DNA from: Pontederia crassipes
Taxonomy: Eukaryota; Streptophyta; Magnoliopsida; Commelinales; Pontederiaceae
NCBI GenBank assembly: GCA_030549335.1
Contig: CM060183.1
Location: 33,540,768 to 33,604,767, forward strand
DNA: 64,000 nt
Reading direction: 5' to 3'
The position numbers and the translations under genes were made by a program. The notes beneath the pieces are model-generated. The model worked only from the letters and a program-made list of their open reading frames with translations. It had not been told where the DNA came from and searched no databases. Positions 35,349-49,344 of this stretch are shown here, in pieces. Every line of letters starts with the position of its first letter. Position 1 is the first letter of the stretch.

Positions 35349-35371
35349 GGAGAGAGAGAGAGAGAGAGAGG
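35349..35371. repeat. (GA)n microsatellite in the MACPF 5' region
   Basis: About eleven GA units, 160 bases upstream of the MACPF ATG on its transcript side. GA/CT runs are common in plant 5' leaders and promoters. Confidence 0.85.
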
Positions 35372-36832
35372 AAGAGATAAGTGAAGCGGATTAGGGGAGT
35401 TGACTGGTCCTGAGCGAAAGATGACCAAAACCTTCTGATTCATCTCCCCTGTGCGTTTGGTTTGGTTGAACAGAGCTGTAAATATTGTTCACCTAATACT
35501 TATTAGTGTGTGTTTTGATAGGTCATGATTAAATTTTATAGACAAAAAGAAATTGCATGAAGAAGCTCCAAGTTTTTGTATCTGATTCATTACATAATTA
35601 ATCTAATTTGTTCTTTTAAACCTAAAAATTATTGACAAATAAATTTATTGCAAACCAAGATCATTTGTTATTTTTAATTTATGAGTATTAACATCATTTA
35701 GAAGAATGAGTTAGGAGGACTCGTATTTTGTTTCAATCTATTTTTATTTTTTACTCACGTAACACTGATGTAATTGTTCATCATGCTCCTTGTCAAACGG
35801 GTAAGTACATAATACATCAGCTAAACGTCTAAGTGGTCTCTATCAACTTTTGTTTCCATGCCACTTTTGTCCTCTTGGCAACTTCTTCGAGCCCTTTCTT
35901 ATGTTCCAACACAACACAAATTGGATGCAACTTCATCACCTAATTCAAAGACTTGGTCAAAATTGAGAATTTGGAGCAGGAAGGAGTAAAGGGTAAAAAC
36001 ACAGTGTCCCAACTCATTACTTTGATTATTTTGTGTTGACCGGGTAGAGAGGAAATGGTAATGCAAAGTTGGACTTTGCATTCACCTTTTATTTTCCATT
36101 AAAAACAACAAAGAAATTGGAGTTGCCAATCCTGCTGAATCAACGGGCTACTTGCAAGTTAAAGGTCACTGTAGCAACCAAAACATCATTAAACTTTTGT
36201 AAGAAAAGATCACAAATTCTGATCGAATCCGATAAGCATCTTCACACTTTGTCCTCCAACCAACTAAGTTGACACTAAAAAAATCAATATGGCCGGGTAC
36301 TTTGCGTGTCATTCATCAATTCATCATCGTCTGCATGGCCCCCAATTGTCTACTCAAAGGCATGCCAAAAAGCTAAGAAAAAAGGCATCAACGCTACAAA
36401 AGGAGAACTTGCATCCTTCTTCCATGCAGTAATAACAATGTCACTGTCTGCGATACCATTAGTGTAAAAAAACATGATGATTACACAGCATTTATTCACC
36501 TCCACGTAGTTTTCAGATACATGGAAAACAAATAGTCTGAGGAGAAACATTGTCTGATATCACTCCACAGAATCTTCAGAGAGAAATAAATCAGTGGCAC
36601 TTGGAATCACCCCACAGTGAATGCCTACGTAGTGCTACAGGTTTAAGTTGCAGGGCAACATGTCCTCGGAGCAAGTTGAAAAGGGCAAATCATCTAAGCA
36701 ACAAGGCCCTGACTTTTTTGTTAATTAGCTGGTACTCATCTTGCTGTTTAAGAAATTTCAGATTCAATCTATGCGGCAATGATTTGTCTTCTCGGAAGGT
36801 CTCCTCTTATTGCCATAAAGCGATATGCAAAT
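35372..36832. other. Intergenic DNA between the MACPF and ELF1-like genes
   Basis: Upstream DNA of the MACPF gene on the left and the probable 3' untranslated region of the ELF1-like gene on the right (from about 36300). No other gene is supported. Confidence 0.45.
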
Positions 36833-38173
36833 CTACAACTGGAAAGCTTCATCGTCAAAATTGTTAACCCGCTCATATTCATCTATCCATTCACTGTATC
36901 TGCAGCACAATTGCTTGGTACTTAGTCAACATCTCTCCATCTTTATTATTCTCAGACAGAGTACGCTAGGGGATAAAAATATGTATATAAATGCATATCC
37001 GCAAAGTGATCATCTTACATGTCTATAGGTTCGGTTAGCGCTGCAAAAGAAGAAAAACAAAATGAAAAAGTAGTGTCAATGAGCATATTCCTGAGTATCC
37101 ACCAAAACCAGTTATAAAAATGGCAGCACTGTGGACGGCTGCTGCCTGTACAGGTTTCCTAACGCTTGAAGTCCATAATATGCGTCTAAAGCTCATCCTT
37201 CTACTATTCTAATCAGTTTTTAGGAAAGTGGTCATCAGGTAGGCGAATCCATTCAGGCACTTAGCAGATTAGATCAATTATATTCTTCACTAACTTCATA
37301 CATAATCTGTAGTGATTAAGAGAGACAAGTTACAGAGAAAACAGTTGAGTTTCAATGTCAACAACATCAACAAAGTCTTATCCTACTAGGTGGGGTCGAC
37401 TATGAGTTTCAATGTCAACACTAGAAAAAAAAATTGACAGTTTACACAGACAGGCAAAATATTCCAGCATCCATCAGTGAGATTGACCAAGCTCATCCAG
37501 TTGATATCTTAAAAGTTAAAAATTAAATGATGAGCCTTAACTAGACGCCAGAACTTCAAATAACAGGCCAAGGAAGATGAGGCAAAAGAAAGAATGTGAA
37601 AGGTACAAAGGATCAGGATTCAGGGGTCGTTGACTGCTGGTGATCAGCTATGATGAATTGATGATGCATCACGGCAAAACAACGTATGAAGTATCTTGAG
37701 GTATATGTGAGCGCATGAACTTAAATATTCAATTCATTCCATACCTGATAGGATAAAATTCAAGTTTATATTCCTGTGACAGCAGTGCTGAACCTTTCCT
37801 GGCAGATCCTACATACCAACCAAATTCTTCCTGTCTCTAGGAGAGAGAAAAATATTTTCTTAGCAGCTTCACGCAAAATTAAACAGAACAACGATGCAAA
37901 AACAACTGTTGATTATGTAAAGCTATGTCCATATTAAATTTGCTACGGATAAATTGACAAAGAACTGTCTTGCTAATTTCTGTTGCTGTATCCATAAATT
38001 TGGAAGATGGATTATCCTTTATGTATGGAGAAGGATGTAATGTTGCTGCATTGTGCATACATGCGGCACTCAACACTGCTTCCATGGTTGCAGAAAGGGC
38101 AACAAAAGACACTTTCGAGCTTGTCCATTCGCTTCTTTGGGGCTGGCTGTCCCCTTGACTTTCTCTTTCCCAT
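36833..38173 (-). pseudogene. Transcription elongation factor ELF1/ELOF1 homologue, middle exon broken
   Basis: Three coding exons with good splice sites: 38173-38061 (MGKRKSRGQPAPKKRMDKL then ESVFCCPFCNHGSSVECR), 37836-37745, and 36899-36833 (YSEWIDEYERVNNF to stop). ELF1 is a ~90-aa zinc-ribbon protein that binds elongating RNA polymerase II. The basic N-terminus, first CxxC pair and C-terminal helix are intact. The middle exon starts DRKNLVG, then loses about eight bases and hits a stop; the second zinc pair (CRICQERFSTAVT) survives only in another frame, and the end of the exon, normally xLTEPID, is unrecognisable. It is 92 nt long where a multiple of three is needed. So this is a pseudogene, or the assembly has errors at two places. 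An RTE relic lies in the last intron. Confidence 0.65.
37364..37402 (-). mobile_element. 39-bp RTE 3'-end insertion
   Basis: The inserted 39 bases read backwards are a 3' end of the RTE LINE (cgaccccacctagtaggata, then a short TTG-like tail). It is flanked by perfect 18-bp target duplications, tgagtttcaatgtcaaca at 37346-37363 and 37403-37420. Confidence 0.9.
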
Positions 38174-38970
38174 GATTCTTCAGAGTTTCTTCAAACCGGT
38201 CACTGGGACAAGAAGGAAGAAAATCAACCACTACCAGATGGAAATGAAGAACCTTGAACTGCAAATGTCTTTCTGATAGCTCTATATCATCTTTGAGTCT
38301 GTGATTTTTTCTAGCACAATGCAGACAAGACAAATACAGAAAAAAAAATATTGCAGTGAGTCACAATAATCTGACACCACCACCAACTAATGCAGTTTCC
38401 TTTTTCAAATCAGACTTAATTCCATGCCTATGTCTCATTAGGAACCAATGATTATCATCACTTTCTAATGTTTCTATCTGACAGTAACAAATGATAAGTA
38501 TAACAATACTCTCGTCGAATATATCACCCTCATTATTATGATTGCATTGAAAAAAAGCACAGAAAAGCTGAAGTAAAAGACAAATTTTGTTATAGGATCA
38601 GGATCAGATATAGATCGCATTCATTTGCACTGCTATAAACAATGCCGTCAAATCGTCTATATAACAACAGCAGTAAACTGGATTACAAAATCTAATCAAA
38701 ACTTAACAAAGGATATGATAGGAAATTAAATGCAAAAGATCATGCAGAATGAGGGGAATATAATCAGATAAGTGAGTTTGGGTATTACCTAATGATGCAA
38801 AGACGTCCGGATTGCAGGAATTGAGCCTAAAAACGAACAATTCATATACTGATCAGAGGGGAAGAAGTAACAAATAAAAATATATAATACGAAGAAGCGA
38901 GTAAGAAGGAAAGAGACAGGCGACGTGTAACTTTTACCTTAAACCGCGAATGCATTAAGCCAGCCATCAT
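38070..38970 (-). promoter_or_regulatory. 5' leader exons of the ELF1-like gene with an overlapping upstream ORF
   Basis: Two further exons with consensus splice sites precede the ELF1 start: one ending at 38938 (AAG|GTAAAAG) and 38826-38789 (TTTTTAG|GCTCAA ... CATTAG|GTAATA), spliced to an acceptor at 38203 (CCCAG|TGACCGG). An ATG at 38970 opens a 67-codon frame through all three exons (MMAGLMHSRFKAQFLQSGRL...), which ends at 38070, overlapping the ELF1 start at 38173 in another frame. This could lower ELF1 translation. The peptide itself has no known family. Confidence 0.45.
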
Positions 38971-38990
38971 CCACGGAGCTCATAAAGCAG

Positions 38991-39560
38991 GCGTCATGCA
39001 CCTCGAATAATTTTGAAAGCAAGTCTGTTGTTTTTGAATTTTTTTATTCTTTTATATTAAACTTTTGGGCCTTTCGTTATGATGACAAAAAAGCCCACAC
39101 TCTGCAAGCCCCAGGTGCGAAATTTTCTATTAAAAGTTTTATCTGTTATAATTATGCGTAACATAAAGGCCTCAAATTCAAGACGAAATTTATTTTAAAC
39201 TTCATCCGAAATAATTCACGATGACACAAAATATAAATATTTTGTCAATATTTAAATGTTTTATAAAAGTAAAAAGAGTTTTAAGATACAAAATGATAGG
39301 ATCCAAGTGAGGATTCTCTGCTTATCAATATTTCTTTCAACATTTTTTTTGTAGTCAAATCTTAAATTACACCTAATATGTTTTAATTAATTTTAAGCCA
39401 CATTATATAATAATAATAATAATAAAACTCAATGATGTGTCAGTCTTTGAAACTTGTGCATAATCATTAATATTGCGCGAGTTGAATCGTCCATTTCGCT
39501 TCTTAAAAATTGAGGACAACTATCAAAAAATCTCATCTATTGATTGTTACTATCGTAAAT
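38991..39560. other. AT-rich upstream DNA
   Basis: No gene. A short (TAA/AAT)n run lies near 39405-39425. Confidence 0.5.
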
Positions 39561-39568
39561 AAATTTTT

Positions 39569-40086
39569 TAAGGGTGAAAGTGGTTCGAGTGGGATCGATT
39601 TTTTGATCCAAAAAAATCATTCGTTATTTTTTAGATCGATTTTTTAAATCACAAAAATCATCCTAAAACCATTTAGAAAAAAGAAAAATCACCGTCTAAC
39701 GGATCGATTTTTTCGAATGCCTATTTTAATAAATAAATTTTCAAAAAATATATAATAAATTAAAATTAATATTAACTTATTTAATTTTATAACTAAATAT
39801 AGGATATAGAGTTAGAACCATTAAATTAGAGTATAGGAATATATTAAGCTATATAAAAATTATTACACCAGTAATAAAATAATTGATTACACCTAAATTA
39901 ATTATATAAATAAAAATGCGCTCCACGGGCCTTACAGTTTTTTCGAGTTGGATCCTAATTAAGTAGTCGATTTTACTTTATTTAAAAATCGTCCTAAATC
40001 GTATTCGATTTTTTAATGTTTTTTTTTTATTTTTTCGTATCGATTTTTTCAGGTGGAATAAATTTTTCGATTTTCTTATGCCCCTA
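39569..40086 (+). mobile_element. hAT-like MITE, copy 1
   Basis: A 518-bp element from taagggtgaaag to cttatgccccta, with short imperfect inverted ends and an 8-bp target duplication with one mismatch (aaattttt at 39561-39568, aaatttat at 40087-40094). It has no coding capacity. Internal landmarks shared with copies 2 and 3 are ttcgttattttt, aaaatcat, aaaaccattt and gggcc/gattttttcg. Confidence 0.85.
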
Positions 40087-40210
40087 AAATTTATTATTAT
40101 TATTCATACAATAATTACTAATTTACTATAATAATTATATCAATAGTCCAAGAAGAAATTGATTCATTCCTGGCAAGAATAAACAGTGGCACCTACGGCC
40201 ATTGTGCCGG

Positions 40211-40777
40211 GTAAATTACACGAATGATTCCCTAACTTTGAGTCGATTTTCAGTTGGTCTCCCAACTTTAATTTATAACCAGAACGTCATCTATCTTTCA
40301 CTTTATTGCAAGCCTAGTCCTCTTGACCGGTGATCACAGATTCTTCGGTTGCCTTGCTAACGTGGCCGACTTTCTCTCTCATCCACGTCAGCTTAAGTCA
40401 GCCACATCAGCTTAAAAATTAATAAAAAAATATGAAACTGTCCACGTCATTAAAAAAAGAGAGAGGATCACCCCCCTCCTCTCTCCCGCACGACGAGAGA
40501 GAGAGGGAGCTCTCTCCAACTCTTTTTTTTATTTTTTTAATGACGTGGACAGTTTCATATTTTTTTATTAATTTTTAAACTGACGTGGTCGACTTAAGCT
40601 GACGTGGATGAGAGAAAGTCGGCCACGTTAGCAAGGCAATCGAGGAATATGTGATCACCGGTCAAGAGGATTAGACGTGCAAGAAAGTGAAAGATGAAGG
40701 ACGTTCTAATTATAAATTAAAGTTGAAAAATTAACTGAAAATCGATTCAAAGTTAGGAGATCATTCGTGTAATTGTC
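40211..40777. mobile_element. Fold-back element with ~250-bp inverted arms
   Basis: Left arm about 40211-40460 (gtaaattacacgaatgattc...) and right arm about 40528-40777 (...gatcattcgtgtaattgtct) are inverted copies separated by ~70 bp. The arms share gacgtggacagtttcatatt and ggccacgtta/taacgtggcc blocks. There is no coding capacity. The long arms suggest a Mutator-like MITE; I found no clear target duplication. Confidence 0.88.
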
Positions 40778-41075
40778 TCAAAAAAGTGTGGATCCGTCCG
40801 GTACGGGCAACGAGCCAAATTGGCAAACGCGTGCACGCATCAACATGTTTCAGTTGTAACGTTACTTCGAGCAGTTCAATGTCACCAATAATTTGATTTG
40901 GTGGTCGGTTTGTTGGAATTACGCCAAAATAGCCAGCGTTCGTTTTAGCATTGCAACGACAAAACTTATAGATCTTAGACAGGGAAATCGAATTTTATCT
41001 ATGTTTGTTTTTACCCCTAAAACTTGCACTCAATGTTTGGTTTAAGATAAGTAATTTCTTTTAAAACCCTCAAAC

Positions 41076-41570
41076 TAGAGGTGAAACCGTGAAAGTGATT
41101 CGGGTTGAGTCGATTTCTCAGTACAAAAAAAATTATTCGTTATTTTTCAAATCAATTTTTTAAATCATAAAAATCATTTTAAAACCATTTAAGACAAAGA
41201 AACATCACCCTTAAATCCCTATTTTAATAAATAATATTTTTAAAATATAATAAATTAATATTAATATTAACTTTTTAAATTTTGTAACTAAATATATGAT
41301 ATAGTATTAGAACTATTAAATTAGAGTTTCATAATATTAAGCTATATAAAAAATTATTACACCAGTAATAAAATAATTAATTATATCTAAATTAATTATA
41401 TAAATAAAAATTAATAAATAAAAGTGAGCTCCATGGGCCCTTATGATTTTTTCGGATAGGCCTATAATTTAAGCGGGTCGATTTTGCTCTACTAAAAAAT
41501 CACCGTATTTGGTTCCCTAATTTTAAATTTTTTTGAATCGGGTAGATTTTTCGGTTTTCTTACACCCGTA
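41076..41570 (+). mobile_element. hAT-like MITE, copy 2
   Basis: A 495-bp relative of copies 1 and 3, from tagaggtgaaac to cttacacccgta, with an 8-bp target duplication with one mismatch (cctcaaac at 41068-41075, cctcaaat at 41571-41578). Confidence 0.87.
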
Positions 41571-41578
41571 CCTCAAAT

Positions 41579-43056
41579 TGTCAAACTATTGAATGTTTTA
41601 ATTTACATATGTTCTAAATTTACATAAGTTTTAGTTCAAAATTCATAATAATCAGCTCTTACATGAATTGATTGTGGCATTAACTGCTCTTATACTAATT
41701 AAGAGCTCGAATTTTCTATTTTTTATTATGTAAAAAATATATCTTCTTTTTGTTTGTCGTAGTAATGCTGCACATATATTAAGATCGCTTTTGATCGTTC
41801 AGGTTATCTATGCAAGTTAAATTTTATCTATATTCTACCTGTACCCGATAACTCTTATCATGACATCAAATAAAAAATATCAATTAATCTTTTCATCTTA
41901 ATCTAATGACAATCTTTTATATATGTCACTATTATATTTACACATTTTCTTTTTTTCTTAAATCTAACTAACACATTTTATAAAAAAATATATATATATA
42001 GAGGTAGTTTTAAAAAGGATGGCAAATATGGAAATTTTAATCAGACAAAACTGTCCTAAAACACTTAAAATTTCCCTGTTTTTCTTTAACGAAATGATAT
42101 TAGCCCCTCAAATTTATCACATGACCCTAAGGTGGTGTTTGGTCAAAAAAATAAAATGAATAATAAAATTTTACCCTCTCAACAAATAGTAGTTTTTTTA
42201 AGAAATAAACTATTTCAATTTTTTCAACGAATTTTTTTAATTATATTCTATCTTCAATGAATAATTTCTGTCTTTTTTATTTATAGTTTTTATACTTCCT
42301 TATTAGTTCAGTTTATGTGATTTATTGCTTATACGATACATATAGCTAAAATATTTGAGATGTCAATTGTTTTATTTTTGGAATTAAATAGGGTTTAATC
42401 ATTAATGGATGCGTAAATTATTATGTATATTTAAATGCGTCAATCAAGCACCCAATGATAATTTCAAATCTAATATAGTAATTATCTTGGTTGTGGAAGA
42501 AAAAATATGTCAGATATTGATAATATTAATTAATTTATTTACTATAAAGGTAATATATTTTGTTATAAAGTATTATTGTTGAAATATTTTAAAACAATTT
42601 TAAGAACAAAAAAAGTCCGGAAAGATATTTCACTTTAAATTTCTCTCTTATTTTCCAAAATTATTTTTAAACGAATTTTTAATATTTTAAAGATATCTAG
42701 CATTTAGCTACATCTTAATTTGATATTCAATTTTATCAGTCCAAAAAAATATTATTATCACTTGATTTTAGTAAAAAAATAATAATGTCTTTTGAAGTCA
42801 TGATATGATACACAATAAAGAAGAGTCTTGGATTTTATAGATTTAATCTTTCTCGTAGTTTTAAAACAACGAGAGATAACAAAGAGTTGGGTCCTGGGAA
42901 GAGGTGGTATTTAATAACGAGAGCTCTCCGTCTTCCAGAGGAACTGGTTGCGTTGCGTGTTGACAATTTGCGAGAACGTACCAACTGGCAGGCATTGTTT
43001 ACCCGGAAACTCCTCTCCGAGCGCCTCCAACCGTCGGGCACCACGCCACCGAGAAA
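41579..43056. other. AT-rich intergenic DNA upstream of citrate synthase
   Basis: No gene. The last ~200 bases (from about 42890) become GC-richer and are the likely leader and promoter of the citrate synthase gene. Confidence 0.5.
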
Positions 43057-47400
<4,344 letters not shown>

Positions 47401-49344
47401 CTTTATAAGTTGCATCTCACCCAGACGTTTGGAATAAAATAAATAAGCTCCTCTGCGCCTTGTTTCCAGAGATATTTGATTATAGCATTGTAATATAAAT
47501 ATTAAAGTACACAATCGGAAGGTATTCTTTCTATTCGCCTCTGTGGTTCTTGCATTAATAGGTGCTCTATCTATCATTTGGCATTTCTGACAGGTCTTTT
47601 TTATGTCCTCTTACTCATTTTCCCTTGAAGGACAAATATTTTGGGATAAAACATTACTCTTCTGACAACAATTATTATTGACTAATGAGTCTTGAGTTTA
47701 TGTTCTTGTCACACACTACCAAGTTAAGATTCAGTTCAGGATATTTGCAGTCCGAACATCCATCTTATTTTTGGATTCGACGCCACTGCAGTGCGTGTAA
47801 TCTGTCAGATCATCCGACGGCAGATTTTAGCCTTTTTATTTATACTGATTTATCACATTTGAAAGCTTAGGAATATCCAAATAGGCATTGTACTAACTTG
47901 AATAATTAAGGTGTTTAAATTATATTATAAAAATTATTAGTATATCTGTTTTTTCAAGTCATTTTCTTTGACAGGATACTTTTTATCATTTGATGTTTCT
48001 TACATGGTCAAAAGTAAACATAAAAATAAAGTTAAATCACTAGTCAATGTTTTTTTTAAAGAAAATTAGAAAGTCTGCTAATTTATTTTCTAAACGAAAT
48101 TATTATTCATGAGTATATTTGAGAAATATGATTTTAGATTTATTACCATTAATTTGTTACTGTAGTTAGGACTTTTAAACATATAATTATGAGTTTAAGT
48201 AGAATGAAACTAGTCTTCCTACATCCAACAAATTGAACTTTAGGATAATAATTATGTATTGATATTTAATCCAACAGACAAACTAATATTGAATATTTGA
48301 ATGTACACTTTGATAATATTAATATATAAACTATTAATAAATATATATGTATACTAATAAATATTATAAATTATATTTTGTAGTATTCCATCATCAATTG
48401 GTCCGTTCGTCCAAGTTTTTTTGGTAGCCTCGTCCAAGTTTTTTTGGGTAGTCTCAGTATTTGAGAAGTGGTCTTAACGAATAAATTAAAAGTCATTCCA
48501 TCATCGAGTCCAACTAATTCGATAATTTAAACTCGAAATTTTAGTTAAATAAAGAGGATCCAATCCTCGTTGATTCCGATCGTCCAAGTTAAACGGTCAA
48601 ACTTGAGTATCAAAGTCTAGAGTGATAACATTGAATCCCTTCACATGCATAAGTATTGAAAAAAATAATCATGACTTGACAAAGCGAATAATATATAGAG
48701 ACTGCAAAGAGCAATCAACGACCTTGATTAACTTGACCTGAAAAATTATCCCAATGACGTTGGATGTTACAATATTAGTCCATGGTCAAACATTTTGATC
48801 ACCGTTACAATAACTTGCATATTTTTTTTTACTTCATGAAATCAAGGATTGGAATAGTTCAACCATAAGAAATAGGAAAAATCTTTATCCTCCTAAAATT
48901 TCAGCCTAATTTTAGGCGTAATACTCACATGAACAAAATCCCTCAAAAGGTGATAAAATTGTCATTGTGCGAGTTTAAGAGAATTTTTAGGCTGAAGTCT
49001 AGGAGGATATAACTGCTTTCATTTAAATTCCATTCTTTTTCATCTTTTTTTCTTGTCCAAATCAAATTGACGGATAAAATAAGTTTGTGAACCCCCAAAA
49101 TAAAGGATATTTAAATAATAAATTAAATAATAAAACTTTATTCCAATGGTTTTCATCACCAAAGGGAGCTGCTAAATAGGCTATCAAGGTGGGTACGGAC
49201 CGGCCCATTAAGTTGTTCCCTATATTTCGTCGAAATCGGCCCTCATCCCCGCACCTCCGATCACCTTATCTTCTCACACTCCCACTTCCTCTTGCTCTCT
49301 CACAGAGCGCGCGCGCCAGAGTTCTCTCCTGAATCGCCCGCCTA
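47401..49344. other. Intergenic DNA between citrate synthase and plastid uL13
   Basis: No gene. It begins with the citrate synthase 3' untranslated region, continues as AT-rich DNA with a small inverted-repeat element at 48886-49009, and ends with the promoter of the ribosomal gene, which is CT-rich at 49270-49330. Confidence 0.5.
48886..49009. mobile_element. Small inverted-repeat (MITE-like) element
   Basis: 124 bp with ~23-bp inverted ends: tatcctcctaaaatttcagc at the left and the complement of tatcctcctagacttcagcc at the right. The TA at each outer end could be a Tc1/mariner-type target duplication. No coding capacity. Confidence 0.7.

Noticed and set aside
36550..36867. Plus-strand 105-codon frame
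   Set aside because: It overlaps the last ELF1 exon and 3' region in antisense and shows no family resemblance.
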